Below are positions 26,790 through 36,323 of a stretch of 64,000 bases of DNA, piece by piece. Position numbers and translations under genes: made by a program. The notes beneath the pieces are model-generated. The model saw nothing but the letters and a program-made list of their open reading frames with translations. It had not been told where the DNA came from and ran no database searches. Source of the DNA: Aeromicrobium ginsengisoli (GTDB taxonomy: Bacteria > Actinomycetota > Actinomycetes > Propionibacteriales > Nocardioidaceae); NCBI RefSeq assembly GCF_004134905.2, contig NZ_SDPQ02000003.1, positions 930,001-994,000 on the forward strand, in the 5' to 3' direction. How positions within the stretch are numbered: position 1 is the stretch's first letter; each line of letters begins with the position of its first letter.

Positions 26790-27767
26790 TCAGAACTCGG
26801 GCTGTCGCGGGACGTACGGCTGCTCGAGCCTGCCGATCTCGTCGTCGCTGAGTGTGAGCTCGAGCGAGGCGACCGCGTCGGCCAGGTGCAGCGGCTTGGT
26901 GGCGCCGACGATCGGCGCCGTGACGACCTCGTGCTGCCGTACCCAGGCCAGCGCGACCTGGGCGCGGGACACGCCGCGCTCGGCCGCGATCTCGCCGACT
27001 GCCGCCGCGATCGCCCGGTCCGAGTCGTCGGCCTGCCGGTAGTAGCCCTTGGCGACGGCGTCACCCGCGCTGCGAGTCGTGCTGAGGTCGTCCCAGTCAC
27101 GGGTGAGCCGGCCGCGCGCGAGCGGGCTCCACGGGATCACGCCGATGCCTTCGTCGAGGCAGAACGGGTGCATCTCACGCTCCTCCTCGCGCTGCACGAG
27201 GTTGTACTGGTCCTGCATCGAGATGAACGGGGTCCAGCCGTTGAGGTCGGCGGCGTGCTGGGCCTGGGCGAGCTGCCAGGCATACATCGAGGACGCTCCG
27301 ATGAAGCGCGCCTTGCCGGCCGTGACGACCTCGTCGAGGGCCTCCATGGTCTCCTCGATCGGGACCTCGGGGTCCCAGCGATGGATCTGGTAGAGGTCGA
27401 CGTAGTCGGTGCCGAGCCGCCGCAGGCTCTCGTCGATCTGGGTCAGCACTGCGGTCCGTGACAGCCCGCCGGTCGAGGGGTCGCCGCCCATCGGGTAGAA
27501 CAGCTTGGTCGCGATGACGACGTCCTCGCGCCGGGCGAAGTCCGCGAGCGCACGGCCGACGATCTCCTCGCTGCTGCCGTCGGAGTACATGTTGGCGGTG
27601 TCGAACGTCGTGATGCCCGCGTCGAGGGCCTGCTGGATGAACGGCCGGCTCTGCTCCTCGGGCAGCGACCACGGATGCGTGCCGCGATCCGGGTCGCCGT
27701 AGCTCATGCAGCCGAGGATGATGCCCGACACCTCGAGGTCACTGGTTCCCAGCTTCACGCAGTCCAT
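26790..27767 (-). CDS. Aldo/keto reductase
   Basis: This 325-residue AKR, NADPH-dependent by family, has the catalytic tetrad visible as Asp in FDTANMYSDG, Tyr in the same segment, Lys in VIATKLF and His in YQIHRWD. The start ATG 27767 begins MDCVKLGTSDLEVSG, the usual AKR opening. Upstream in-frame codons belong to the region divergent from the next gene. It is a single gene. The physiological carbonyl substrate is unknown. Confidence 0.87.
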   Translation of the reverse strand: MDCVKLGTSDLEVSGIILGCMSYGDPDRGTHPWSLPEEQSRPFIQQALDAGITTFDTANMYSDGSSEEIVGRALADFARREDVVIATKLFYPMGGDPSTGGLSRTAVLTQIDESLRRLGTDYVDLYQIHRWDPEVPIEETMEALDEVVTAGKARFIGASSMYAWQLAQAQHAADLNGWTPFISMQDQYNLVQREEEREMHPFCLDEGIGVIPWSPLARGRLTRDWDDLSTTRSAGDAVAKGYYRQADDSDRAIAAAVGEIAAERGVSRAQVALAWVRQHEVVTAPIVGATKPLHLADAVASLELTLSDDEIGRLEQPYVPRQPEF

Positions 27768-27823
27768 GACCCGATCATGCCGTGCCTCGCCACGGGGGTT
27801 GGGAGGTCTGGCAGGCTGGAGGT

Positions 27824-28261
27824 ATGCCATTGACCGGAGAGTATGCACCGAGCACGTCCGACTGGGCCCGCAAGCAGGCCGAGCTGTTCGAACGGACGAA
27901 CGGCGCCGAGGGCAACACGATCATGAACCGGCCGATCGTCCTGTTGACCACATTGGGCGCCCAGAGCGGCAAGCTCCGCAAGACCGCGCTGATGCGGGTC
28001 GAGCACGAGGGTCAGTACGCCGTCGTCGCATCGCTCGGCGGCGCGCCGAAGCACCCCAAGTGGTACTTCAACGTCGTCGACGCACCCCTCGTCGAGCTGC
28101 AGGACGGCCCGGTCCGCAAGGACTATGTTCCGCGTGAGCTCAGCGGCGAGGAGCGGGAGACCTGGTGGGCGCGGGCGGTCGAGGCCTACCCGCCCTACGA
28201 GGACTACCAGAAGAAGACCGACCGGATCATCCCGGTCTTCCTGCTGACGCCCGTCGAGTAA
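27824..28261 (+). CDS. Deazaflavin (F420)-dependent nitroreductase family protein
   Basis: This 145-residue Ddn-like protein has [20 protein letters not shown] near residue 43 and [13 protein letters not shown] near residue 73, both typical of the F420H2-dependent quinone/nitroreductase family. The family suggests the host makes coenzyme F420. The ATG follows CTGGAGGT. It is divergent from the aldo/keto reductase. Confidence 0.88.
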   Translation: MPLTGEYAPSTSDWARKQAELFERTNGAEGNTIMNRPIVLLTTLGAQSGKLRKTALMRVEHEGQYAVVASLGGAPKHPKWYFNVVDAPLVELQDGPVRKDYVPRELSGEERETWWARAVEAYPPYEDYQKKTDRIIPVFLLTPVE

Positions 28262-28271
28262 CCAGCCCAGG

Positions 28272-29066
28272 TCAGGGCACGATCGAGTCGACGTAGCCGC
28301 CGTCCACACGTACGGCCGCCCCTGTCGTCGCCGACGCCAAGGGCGAGCTCAGGTACGCCACCAGGTTGCCGATCTCCTCCGGCTCGATCAGGCGCTGCAG
28401 CAGCGACTGGGGCCGGTGGACGCGCATGAACTCCGCCTGTGCCTCGTCCCACGGCAGCTCGTCGCCGACCAAGGACCGGACGAAGTCCTCAACGCCTCCG
28501 GTGTGTGTCGGTCCGGCGATGACGGAGTTGACCGTGACACCGGAGCCGGCCGCCTCCTTGGCAAAACCACGCGACACGGCGAGGAGGGCGGTCTTGGACA
28601 TCCCGTAGTGCACCATCTCGACCGGGATGACGACGGCCGAGTCACTGGCGATGTTCTGCACGCGGCCCCAGCCCCTCGTCATCATGCCGGGCAGGTAGGT
28701 ACGGATGAGGCGAACCGCGCTCATGACGTTGACGTCGAAGTAGCGGCGCCATTCCTCGTCGGTGATCTCGAGCGCTGGGCGGGCTTCGAAGATGCCGAGA
28801 TTGTTGGTCAGGATGTCGATCTCGGGCAGGAGCGAGACGACCCGTGCCACCCCGTCGTCCGTCGTGACGTCGGCGGCGACCTCGACGAGATCCGCTTCGG
28901 GCACGGATGTGCGGATCGTGGCGGCGGCGCGCGAGACAGAGTCGTCGCTGCGCCCATTGACCCCCACCCGGGCGCCTGCGCCGGCGAGAGCCGTTGCTAT
29001 GGCGAGGCCGATGCCTTGGGTCGATCCCGTCACGAGGGCTGTACGTCCTTGGAGGTCGATCTGCAT
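28272..29066 (-). CDS. Short-chain dehydrogenase/reductase
   Basis: This 264-residue SDR has TGSTQGIG near residue 13 and the Tyr-Lys pair in HYGMSK near residue 156, with Ser in QNIASDS. The usual NNAG reads NNLG. It begins at ATG 29066 ([14 protein letters not shown]); the longer open frame upstream is antisense to the divergent AKR leader. It lies 10 bases from the convergent Ddn gene. The substrate is unknown. Confidence 0.85.
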   Translation of the reverse strand: MQIDLQGRTALVTGSTQGIGLAIATALAGAGARVGVNGRSDDSVSRAAATIRTSVPEADLVEVAADVTTDDGVARVVSLLPEIDILTNNLGIFEARPALEITDEEWRRYFDVNVMSAVRLIRTYLPGMMTRGWGRVQNIASDSAVVIPVEMVHYGMSKTALLAVSRGFAKEAAGSGVTVNSVIAGPTHTGGVEDFVRSLVGDELPWDEAQAEFMRVHRPQSLLQRLIEPEEIGNLVAYLSSPLASATTGAAVRVDGGYVDSIVP

Positions 29067-29152
29067 GCGACCCACTGTGGCACGCGCCGGCAACGGCACC
29101 GAGCGATCAGACGTTCGGAATAAAGTCGGCGCCACGACTCCTTGACCCCGGT

Positions 29153-30016
29153 ATGACTTCCACACTTTCCGCAACCACCTCAGGCACCTTCCAGCTCGGC
29201 GGCGACCTCCCGGTCGTACGCCTTGGATACGGCGCGATGCAGATCACCGGCGACGGCGTCTGGGGCGAGCCCCGTGACCGTGACGAGGCCGTCAGGGTCC
29301 TGCGCCGCGCGGTCGAGCTCGGCGTGACGTTCATCGACACCGCGGACTCGTACGGCCCCAACGTGTCCGAGGAGATCATCCGCGAGGCGCTGCACCCGTA
29401 CGCCGACGACGTCGTGGTCGCCACCAAGGCCGGCCTCACGCGCACGGGTCCCGGCGAGTGGATCCCCGTCGGCCGTCCGGCCTACCTCAAGCAGCAGGTC
29501 GAGCTCAGCCTGCGCCGCCTCGGCGTCGACCGCATCGACCTGATCCAGCTGCACCGCATTGATCCCGAGGTCCCGGTCGCGGACCAGGTCGGCGCGTTCA
29601 AGGAGCTGCAGGAGCAGGGCAAGGTGCGCCACATCGGCCTCAGCGAGGTCAGCGTCGACGAGCTCAAGGAGGCGCAGAAGACCGCCGAGATCGTGTCGGT
29701 GCAGAACCTCTACAACCTGGCCAACCGGTCGGCCGAGGCGTTGCTCGACCACGTGACGACTGAGGGCATCGCCTTCATCCCGTGGTTCCCGCTTGCGACG
29801 GGTGGCCTGGTCAAGGACGGTGGCCCGCTTGCCGAGATCGCCAAGGAGCAGGGCGCCACTCCGTCGCAGCTCGCGCTCGCCTGGCTGCTCAGGCGTTCGC
29901 CGGTCGTGCTGCCGATCCCGGGCACGTCGACCGTCTCGCACCTCGAGGACAACATCGGCGGCGCGGCGATCGAGCTGACCGACGAGCAGTTCGAGGCGCT
30001 GTCCGACGCCGTCTGA
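29153..30016 (+). CDS. Aldo/keto reductase
   Basis: This 287-residue AKR of the YajO/AKR13-like kind has Asp and Tyr in [11 protein letters not shown], Lys in VVATKAGL, His in IQLHRID and the C-terminal NADPH-binding [13 protein letters not shown]. It is shorter than the AKR at 26790 and not a close copy of it. It is divergent from the SDR, with 86 bases between starts. Confidence 0.87.
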   Translation: MTSTLSATTSGTFQLGGDLPVVRLGYGAMQITGDGVWGEPRDRDEAVRVLRRAVELGVTFIDTADSYGPNVSEEIIREALHPYADDVVVATKAGLTRTGPGEWIPVGRPAYLKQQVELSLRRLGVDRIDLIQLHRIDPEVPVADQVGAFKELQEQGKVRHIGLSEVSVDELKEAQKTAEIVSVQNLYNLANRSAEALLDHVTTEGIAFIPWFPLATGGLVKDGGPLAEIAKEQGATPSQLALAWLLRRSPVVLPIPGTSTVSHLEDNIGGAAIELTDEQFEALSDAV

Positions 30017-30048
30017 CCGACCGCCCGGTGGACCGACATGATGGGGAC

Positions 30049-31179
30049 ATGCATCCGCTGCGTGACCTGACCCTCGAGGACCTGCGCCGCCGCACGAGCG
30101 TGAAGTGGCGAGAGTACGACCCGGACGTGTTGCCCTTGTGGGTGGCCGAGATGGACGTACGCCTCGCCGAGCCGATCGCTCGTGCGGTGAGCCGCGCGGT
30201 GGCCGAGGGCGACACGGGCTATCCGCACGGCACGGGGTACGCCGAGGCGTTCGCCGCCTTTGCCGCCGGTCGATGGTCATGGGCCGTCGATCCGGCGCGC
30301 ACGGCGCTCGTCGCGGACGTCATGACCGGCATCGTGGAGGCCCTGGGCCTGGTCACCTCACCCGGTGACCCTGTCGTGGTCAATCCTCCGGTCTATCCGC
30401 CGTTCTTCGGGTACGTCGAGCACGCCGGCCGCTCCGTCGTCGAGGCACCGCTCGGCGACCAAGGCCGTCTCGACCTCGACGCGCTGGAGGCGGCGTTCAT
30501 CCACGCCGGCGCCGAGGGGCGCCCGGCGACCTACCTCTTGTGCAACCCGCAGAATCCCACCGCCGTCGTGCACACCGCCGCGGAGCTGGCCGGCGTCGCG
30601 GCCCTCGCGCAGACGTACGGCGTGCGGGTCGTGGTCGACGAGATCCACGCTCCGCTGGTCGTCGAGGGGTTCGTGCCCTACCTCAGCGTCCCGGGCACCG
30701 CCAATGCGTTCAGCCTGGTGTCGGCGACCAAGGCGTGGAACCTCGCCGGCATGAAGGCGGCACTGCTGGTCGCGGGGGAGGATGCCGCCGCAGACCTTGC
30801 ACGGCTCCCCGAGGTCGTCGGTCACGGTCCCAGCCACTTCGGCGACCTCGCGCACACGACGGCGTTCCGCGAAGGTGGCGACTGGCTGGATGCCCTGCAC
30901 ACCGACCTCGCCGACAACCGGAAGCTGCTGGCCGAGCTCCTCGCCGCACACCTGCCCGGCGCCCGGTGGGCCGAGGGACCGGGCACGTTTCTCGCCTGGA
31001 TCGACTGCCGCGAGCTGGGCCTCGGCGACGACCCGGCTGTGGCGTTCCTCGAGCGCGGCCGGGTGGCGGTCAACTCCGGCCTCCCGTTCCACAGCGGCGC
31101 CGGGCACGTACGTCTCAACTTCGGCACGACGCCCGAGGTCCTGACTGAAGCGCTGGAGCGCATGGGCCGCGTCGTCTGA
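30049..31179 (+). CDS. PLP-dependent aminotransferase/C-S lyase (MalY/PatB type)
   Basis: This 376-residue fold-type I PLP enzyme opens with [17 protein letters not shown], the MalY/PatB signature. It has NPQNPTA for PLP binding, the Asp in [11 protein letters not shown] and the Schiff-base Lys in [12 protein letters not shown]. Family members cleave cystathionine or cysteine S-conjugates. CATGAT lies six bases before the ATG, so the mRNA may be leaderless. Confidence 0.85.
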   Translation: MHPLRDLTLEDLRRRTSVKWREYDPDVLPLWVAEMDVRLAEPIARAVSRAVAEGDTGYPHGTGYAEAFAAFAAGRWSWAVDPARTALVADVMTGIVEALGLVTSPGDPVVVNPPVYPPFFGYVEHAGRSVVEAPLGDQGRLDLDALEAAFIHAGAEGRPATYLLCNPQNPTAVVHTAAELAGVAALAQTYGVRVVVDEIHAPLVVEGFVPYLSVPGTANAFSLVSATKAWNLAGMKAALLVAGEDAAADLARLPEVVGHGPSHFGDLAHTTAFREGGDWLDALHTDLADNRKLLAELLAAHLPGARWAEGPGTFLAWIDCRELGLGDDPAVAFLERGRVAVNSGLPFHSGAGHVRLNFGTTPEVLTEALERMGRVV

Positions 31180-31231
31180 GCGACGTACGTCTCGACGTGC
31201 CGAGCCTGCGTAGTCGACCTAGCGTGGGTCC

Positions 31232-31663
31232 ATGGGCGAGTCACCGAAGCCGGAGCACACCCGGCCCGACGGCGTCGACGATGTCACGGTCGAGGCACTG
31301 GGCAAGCTGAGCGAGGCGCTCGAGGTCATCGAGGAGGCCCGCGGGCTGCTCTACACGTTCCACCGTCGCACCGGGGAGGCCGATCTCGCGCTCGACGACG
31401 CCGTCGACCTCTTCCGCCGGGCCGGCCACGACGAGATCGCCGACCGAATCTCGACCGAGCTGATCGGCCGGAACGTGCTGGAGGGGCGCTGGACGTTCCA
31501 GGTCGTCGAGGAGTACGACGCGGGCTACTACGCCGCGTTCAAGGAGCACGAGAGGTCCGCGCGCGAGGCGCTCGCCGACGGACGTACGCACCTGTTCGAG
31601 GCGGAGATGAAGGAGGACCGCCGCACACACGGTCGTCGGCACCACGAGGCCACTCCGGATTGA
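31232..31663 (+). CDS. Conserved hypothetical protein
   Basis: This 143-residue acidic, helical protein has LGKLSEALEVIEEARGLLYTFHRRTG near the start, ELIGRNVLEGRWTFQVVEEYD in the middle and a His/Arg-rich end. It is soluble and has no recognised domain. TAGCGT lies six bases before the ATG and there is no ribosome site, which is the leaderless arrangement. Confidence 0.75.
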   Translation: MGESPKPEHTRPDGVDDVTVEALGKLSEALEVIEEARGLLYTFHRRTGEADLALDDAVDLFRRAGHDEIADRISTELIGRNVLEGRWTFQVVEEYDAGYYAAFKEHERSAREALADGRTHLFEAEMKEDRRTHGRRHHEATPD

Positions 31664-31722
31664 GACGGTTATGGCGCGGCGAACCGGGTACGTCGAGGCC
31701 AGCCAACGAAAGGAGCCCCATC

Positions 31723-31896
31723 ATGGGACTGGATGACAAGCTGAGCAATGCCGCCGAAGATGCCAAGGGCAAGGCGAAGGAAGCCGTTGGCAGCGCCACA
31801 GGCGACGACGAGCTGGAGCGCCAGGGCAAGGGCGACCAGGCCAAGTCCGACCTCAAGGACGCGGCCGAGAACGTCAAGGACGCCTTCAAGCACTGA
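31723..31896 (+). CDS. CsbD family stress protein
   Basis: This 57-residue, highly charged, probably extended protein matches CsbD (GLDDKLSNAAEDAKGKAKEA, then GDDELERQGKGDQAKSDLK). CsbD proteins are general stress proteins of unclear mechanism. The ATG follows AAAGGAGCCCC. A terminator hairpin follows 16 bases after the stop. Confidence 0.9.
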   Translation: MGLDDKLSNAAEDAKGKAKEAVGSATGDDELERQGKGDQAKSDLKDAAENVKDAFKH

Positions 31897-31912
31897 GCGT
31901 CCACCAGCAGGG

Positions 31913-31945
31913 AGCGCCTCGACCATCGGTCGGGGCGCTTCTTCG
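31913..31945 (+). terminator. Terminator after csbD-like gene
   Basis: AGCGCCTCGACC and GGTCGGGGCGCT (11 of 12 paired) enclose a 3-base loop and are followed by TCTTCGT. The position 16 bases after the CsbD stop fits an intrinsic terminator. Confidence 0.7.
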
Positions 31946-31955
31946 TGCGCCCGGT

Positions 31956-32039
31956 GGCGGTGGGTCAGTCGCCCATCAGGGCGCAGGATGGGCGAGAGGG
32001 TCACCGCCGGACTGGCGGATGGGCGAGCAGGTCACCGCC
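31956..32039. repeat. Dispersed inverted-repeat element, copy A (three units)
   Basis: There are three 22-base units. One is inverted (31956-31977, starting GGCGGTGGGTCAG), and two are direct copies ending in TCACCGCC (31987-32008 and 32018-32039, each starting GATGGGCGAG), with 9-base spacers. The first and second form a hairpin. The last unit supplies the TGA stop and last codons of the hydrolase gene at 32032. Related units lie at 45161, 54095 and 57784. Confidence 0.85.
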
Positions 32040-32799
32040 CCACTTCACCGCGCAGCGCTTCGAGGACCTCCAACGTCCGGGCCCAAGCCGGTGATCCGGG
32101 GTCGATCACGACGAAATGATCGCCGCCGACCTCGACGAGCTCCGCATCGCCGCCGGCCGCATTCGTACGGTCGACGTACTCGATCGACTGGCTGATCGGC
32201 ACGGTGTCGTCGTCGGTCGCGTGCACGCAGCGCACCGGCACGCCGAGGGGTATCTGGGCGCTCGGGTCGGCGTACGTGAGATCGGTCTGCTCGCCCATGA
32301 ATGCTCGCGCCGCCCCGCTGCCGAGGTGCACCGCCGTGTGCAGGTTGAGCACGCCGGCCTGCGAGATCGCGGCGGTCACCGGCACGGCGGGCGACGCCCA
32401 CGGCGTACCGGCGAGCCCTGGCCGCCCGGCCGCCCAGACGGCGAGGTGGCCGCCGGCCGAGTGTCCCATCGTCACGACGTGAGAGGCGTCGAGCCCGTCC
32501 ACGACGGCCAGTGCGTCGATGCCGGCGGCGACGTCGTCGAGTGTCTGAGGGTAGCCGCCGCCGTTGCCGACGCGGCGGTACTCCAGGTTGTACGCCGTCC
32601 AGCCGTGCTCGACGAGCGATGCCGCGAGCGGTCGGCCGAGCGAGAGGTCGTACATCGCTCGCCAGAACCCGCCATGCACCACGACGACCACGCCCTTGGA
32701 GGGTCCGTCGGGTCGACTGAGCTCGCCGAACTGCGCCGGGTCGTCCCCGTAGCGGATCACGTCCACGCCAGCCTCCTGTGCCGTCGGCATCGTACGCAT
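32032..32799 (-). CDS. Alpha/beta hydrolase (esterase/formamidase-like)
   Basis: This 255-residue hydrolase has HGGFW near residue 42 (oxyanion hole), the nucleophile elbow GHSAGGHLA near residue 112, and late Asp (ATDDDTVP) and His (GGDHFVVID) residues completing the triad. HGGFW followed by GHSAGG is the pattern of kynurenine-formamidase/BD-FAE-like esterases. The start is MRTMPT at 32799; the Met at 32790 is an alternative. Its stop codon lies inside repeat copy A. Confidence 0.83.
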   Translation of the reverse strand: MRTMPTAQEAGVDVIRYGDDPAQFGELSRPDGPSKGVVVVVHGGFWRAMYDLSLGRPLAASLVEHGWTAYNLEYRRVGNGGGYPQTLDDVAAGIDALAVVDGLDASHVVTMGHSAGGHLAVWAAGRPGLAGTPWASPAVPVTAAISQAGVLNLHTAVHLGSGAARAFMGEQTDLTYADPSAQIPLGVPVRCVHATDDDTVPISQSIEYVDRTNAAGGDAELVEVGGDHFVVIDPGSPAWARTLEVLEALRGEVGR

Positions 32800-32864
32800 A
32801 CGGTCAGGCGCACGCTCAGCGACCGATAGAATCAGGGTCCGTCGACACCATGGAAGGAGCCTTC

Positions 32865-34352
32865 GTGGATGCCGACCAGCTCGACCAGTTCCTCCTGATC
32901 GGCTCCGGCGTCCTGGTGCTGGCGGTTCTCGCCGTACGCGTCTCGGTCACGGCCGGCCTCCCGTCGCTGCTCGTCTACCTCTTCCTCGGGCTGATCCTCG
33001 GCAGCTCCGGGTTCGGCATCGAGTTCGCCGACGCCGACGTCGCGCACGCACTGGGGTTCGGCGGCCTCGTGCTGATCCTCGCCGAGGGCGGTCTGACCAC
33101 CAAGTGGGAGCACGTCAGGCCCAACCTCGGCTACGGCCTCCTGCTGGCGACCCTCGGCTCGATCGTCAGCGTCACCGTGGTCGCCACCGGTGCGCACTAC
33201 CTGCTCGACCTCCACTGGGAGCTCGCGATCCTGCTCGCCGCCGTCCTGACGCCGACCGACGCGGCGGCGGTCTTCTCGGTGCTGCGAGCGGTGCCGCTCC
33301 GCCACTCCGTGACCGGAACCCTCGAGGCCGAGTCCGGGCTCAACGACGCACCGATCGTCGTGCTCGTCGTGGCGATCAGCGCCGGCGACGCCCTCGACCA
33401 CGGCATCTGGGCACTGATCGGCCTGATCGTGTTCGAGCTGGTCGCGGGCGGTGCCATCGGGTTCGCCATCGGGTGGCTCGGTGCGTACGGACTGCGTCGC
33501 GTCGCCCTGCCGGCGTCGGGTCTCTATCCCCTCGTCGTGTTCGCCTTCGCGGTGTTCGCGTACGGCTCGGCGGCCTCCGTCCACGCCAGCGGGTTCGCCG
33601 CTGTCTATGTCGCGGCACTCGTGCTCGGCAACACCGAGCTGCCGCACCGCGTGGCGACGCGGTCGTTCGTCGAGGGCATCGGCTGGCTCGCCCAGATCGG
33701 CCTGTTCGTGATGCTCGGCCTGCTCGCGAGTCCCGACGAGCTGCGCTGGTGGCACGTGTGGCACGGCCTTGCTGCCGGCGCGATCCTCACGTTCGTCGCC
33801 CGTCCGCTCTCGGTGGCCGTGTGTGCGCTCTGGTTCAAGCGCGACGTCCGCGAGCAGCTGTTCGTCGGCTGGGCCGGGCTGCGCGGCGCGGTGCCGATCG
33901 TCCTCGCCACGATTCCGCTGGCCGCTGACGTACCGGGTTCGCGCGACCTCTTCAACGTCGTGTTCGTGGCCGTCGTCATCTACACCCTCGTCCAGGCGGC
34001 TCCGCTGGCCCGTCTTGCGGCCTGGTGCGGCGTGCTCAATGACGAGGTGCGCGACGTCGAGGTCGAGGCTGCACCACTCGAGCGGGTGTCTGCCGACCTC
34101 CTGCAGATCCACGTGCCCAAGGGCTCACGGCTCGCAGGCGTCGAGGTCGGCGAGCTGCGGCTGCCGGTCGGTGCGTCCGTGTCGCTCGTCGTCCGCGACG
34201 GTGCGACGTTCGTGCCCCACCGCACCGATCGCATCGCGATCCACGACGACCTGCTGATCGTGGCCGACCGGGCCGTACGCGAGCGGGCCGAGGACCGCCT
34301 GCGCGCGGTCGGTCGCCACGGCCGCCTCGCCGGCTGGGGGCGGGATGGGTGA
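32865..34352 (+). CDS. K+/H+-type cation antiporter (CPA1/NhaP2 family) with TrkA-C domain
   Basis: This 495-residue protein has about 12 membrane helices. The ion-binding core includes TPTDAAAVFSVLR and ESGLNDAPIV, typical of CPA1 antiporters, plus WAGLRGAVPIVLA. A soluble C-terminal domain from about residue 400 (DLLQIHVPKGSRLAGVEVGEL) matches TrkA-C/RCK-C, as in CvrA/NhaP2. The GTG at 32865 is chosen because AAGGAG lies five bases upstream; the ATG at 32850 precedes that site. It probably exports cations in exchange for protons. Confidence 0.85.
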   Translation: MDADQLDQFLLIGSGVLVLAVLAVRVSVTAGLPSLLVYLFLGLILGSSGFGIEFADADVAHALGFGGLVLILAEGGLTTKWEHVRPNLGYGLLLATLGSIVSVTVVATGAHYLLDLHWELAILLAAVLTPTDAAAVFSVLRAVPLRHSVTGTLEAESGLNDAPIVVLVVAISAGDALDHGIWALIGLIVFELVAGGAIGFAIGWLGAYGLRRVALPASGLYPLVVFAFAVFAYGSAASVHASGFAAVYVAALVLGNTELPHRVATRSFVEGIGWLAQIGLFVMLGLLASPDELRWWHVWHGLAAGAILTFVARPLSVAVCALWFKRDVREQLFVGWAGLRGAVPIVLATIPLAADVPGSRDLFNVVFVAVVIYTLVQAAPLARLAAWCGVLNDEVRDVEVEAAPLERVSADLLQIHVPKGSRLAGVEVGELRLPVGASVSLVVRDGATFVPHRTDRIAIHDDLLIVADRAVRERAEDRLRAVGRHGRLAGWGRDG

Positions 34353-34355
34353 CCG

Positions 34356-34871
34356 CTACGGCAGCGGGACGGTGGCGACGCAGGCCGTGATGTCGCGGTC
34401 CGACGTGATGCGGGTCGGCGCCTTCTTGCGCAGGCCCGAGTAGTCGTCGCCCACGATCACGATCACTCCTGTGTCGACCGTGATGTCGGGCTTGCGATAG
34501 GCGACCTTGTCCTTGAACTGCCTCGCCACCAGGCGTACACGCGGATCACGAGGGTCGTCGGTCAGGATCGCGACACGGCTCGGCTTGGTCGCGCTCTCGC
34601 TGTTGCTGATCGTGCCGCCGAGGAAGCCGTTGGTCTGCAGATTGATCGTCACCCGGTTGGCCAGGCCGGCCCGGTTCGACGCGTTGAAGACGTTGACCGT
34701 GATGAGGTTGCTGTCGAGCCGCTGCCCCTTCTTGACGGTCTTGGGAGTGCAGGTGGCCGCCTGGTCCGCGGTGTCGGCCTTCGACGTCAGCAAGCGGAAG
34801 CCGGTGATGCCGCCGAACGCGAAGACTGCCGCAGCGACCACCAGCGTCAGCGCCTGATAGCCCTTCGTCAT
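34356..34871 (-). CDS. LytR C-terminal domain protein
   Basis: This 171-residue protein has one N-terminal membrane helix (about 8-28) and an extracytoplasmic LytR_C domain (VNVFNASNRAGLANRVTINL, then VGDDYSGLRK). Stand-alone LytR_C proteins occur in actinobacteria beside cell-envelope genes, and the exact role is unknown. It is coupled to the VapB-like gene upstream by a four-base ATGA overlap. Confidence 0.85.
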   Translation of the reverse strand: MTKGYQALTLVVAAAVFAFGGITGFRLLTSKADTADQAATCTPKTVKKGQRLDSNLITVNVFNASNRAGLANRVTINLQTNGFLGGTISNSESATKPSRVAILTDDPRDPRVRLVARQFKDKVAYRKPDITVDTGVIVIVGDDYSGLRKKAPTRITSDRDITACVATVPLP

Positions 34872-35170
34872 GCCGACTTCTCAATCGAGTGGACGCGGGC
34901 GTGCAGCATGTTGCGTTGCTGCAGGGCGGCGCGCAAAGCGCGGTGCAGACCGTCCTCGAGGAACAGCTCGCCATCCCAGCTCACGACGTGGGCGAACAGG
35001 TCGCCGAAGTAGGTCGAGTCGTCGTCGAGCAGGTGCTCGAGGTCGAGCTGGGTCTTGGTGGTCGTGAGGTCGTCGAGGCGCACCTGGGACGGGGAGATCT
35101 GGGCCCACGTGCTCGGAGTCAGCCCGTGGTCCGGGTAGGGGCGTCCCTCGCTCACCCTCCTGAAGATCAC
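34868..35170 (-). CDS. VapB-like family protein (annotated antitoxin family, no toxin seen)
   Basis: This 100-residue protein begins VIFRRVSEGRPYPDHG at a GTG. It contains LDDLTTTKTQLDLEHLLDDDSTYFGD and ends in a helical region with LHRALRAALQQRNMLHARV. I recall this family being named VapB-like in actinobacterial annotations, but there is no PIN toxin next to it. TACACT lies six bases before the GTG, so the transcript is probably leaderless. The longer open frame upstream is rejected. Confidence 0.65.
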   Translation of the reverse strand: MIFRRVSEGRPYPDHGLTPSTWAQISPSQVRLDDLTTTKTQLDLEHLLDDDSTYFGDLFAHVVSWDGELFLEDGLHRALRAALQQRNMLHARVHSIEKSA

Positions 35171-35506
35171 CCGGTCAGTGTAGACAGGCTGCCTGAGGCC
35201 CGGCGGCAGCGTATGGCCATGACGACGAGCGACGACGCCACGGCAGCCGCAAAAGGCGCCGAGCCGGCCACGATCCCGCAGGATGTCGCCCGTCGACCGG
35301 GCCGTCGGGGAGGCCAGCCGCCCCCTCGCCCGTGAGCTGATCAAGAACTTGTTCCGAAAACGTCGGTGAGGGACGGTAGTCTCAGGGAAGAAATCAGGGT
35401 TGTCTCTGGTTGCCCTGTTAACAGCCGGCATACAGAGTGGCAACAGGAAGGCGCACCTGGGCGCCTTCTGCCGGGCTCCGGCCCGGTACTAGGCGCAGGA
35501 GGCGTG
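35171..35506. other. 336-base gap with a possible broken small ORF
   Basis: No complete gene is convincing. A 40-codon frame (35213-35335) starts MAMTTSDDATAAAKGAEP and turns arginine/proline-rich near its end. In a second frame, ATG 35283 gives a protein-like 28-residue end (SRPLARELIKNLFRKRR, stop at 35369). Together they look like one small protein with a frame change between 35283 and 35335. A GC-rich hairpin lies near 35460-35490. The PAP2 promoter must also be here, but no clear -35/-10 pair was found. Confidence 0.35.
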
Positions 35507-36310
35507 ATGACTCAGTCGTCACAGCAGCAGACAGGGCGTACCGAAGTCGTACGCCGATCTGGTGTGCCCTTGGGCCTCAAGCGCGGTGCGATCGAGCTGA
35601 CGTTCCTCGCGATCCTCTATGTCGGCTACAGCGCCTCGCGGCTGCTCGCGTCCAACGACTTCGCGCCGGCCCGCGGCCGGGCGCTCGACATCCTGGCCTT
35701 CGAGCAGACGTGGCGCATCGACGCCGAGTCGTGGCTCAACGACAAGTTCGTCCAGTACGACTGGCTCGGCCTGTTCGGCAGCTACTGGTACGCCACCACG
35801 CACTACATCGTGACCGCCATCGTCCTGATCTGGATCTATCGACGCAGCGTGTCCGAATACGTGACCGCCCGACGCGCCCTCGTGTTCGCCACGATCATGG
35901 GGCTCTCGTTCTACCTCGTGATGCCGACGGCGCCGCCGCGCCTGATCAGCGGCATGTACGTCGATGTGCTCAGCCTGCACTCCGCCGCGGGCTGGTGGGG
36001 AGCCGACGCCTCGGCGCCCAAGGGGCTCGGCGGCATGACCAACGAGCTCGCAGCCTTTCCGTCGCTGCACGCCGGATGGGCGCTCTGGGTCGCGATCGTG
36101 CTGATCCGCGCCAGCGTGCCCAGGATCATCCAGGCCTTGGGTCTCGCCTATGCCGGCATCATGACGATCGTGATCGTCGGCACCGGCAACCACTGGGTGC
36201 TCGACGCGATCGTCGGCTGGCTCGTGGTTCTCGCTGCGTTCGGCGGCGTCATCGCGTGGGAGAGACGCAGTCCGGTCGTGACCCACGAGGACGCCGCGCT
36301 CACGCTCTGA
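35507..36310 (+). CDS. PAP2-superfamily membrane protein (inositolphosphotransferase/Aur1-like)
   Basis: This 267-residue protein has about six membrane helices. The phosphatase motifs are FPSLHAGWALW near residue 184 and GNHWVLDAIVGW near residue 226, matching PAP2 C2 and C3 with the catalytic histidines. The pattern is of the PAP2_3/Aur1-Ipt1 branch, which transfers phospho-inositol or removes lipid phosphates. The ATG follows GCAGGAGGCG. Confidence 0.82.
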   Translation: MTQSSQQQTGRTEVVRRSGVPLGLKRGAIELTFLAILYVGYSASRLLASNDFAPARGRALDILAFEQTWRIDAESWLNDKFVQYDWLGLFGSYWYATTHYIVTAIVLIWIYRRSVSEYVTARRALVFATIMGLSFYLVMPTAPPRLISGMYVDVLSLHSAAGWWGADASAPKGLGGMTNELAAFPSLHAGWALWVAIVLIRASVPRIIQALGLAYAGIMTIVIVGTGNHWVLDAIVGWLVVLAAFGGVIAWERRSPVVTHEDAALTL

Positions 36311-36323
36311 CACAGTCAGTCCT

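Noticed and set aside
31956..32039. CRISPR-like array
   Set aside because: Only three units with 9-base spacers, one of them inverted. Spacers are far too short, and there are no cas genes in the window.
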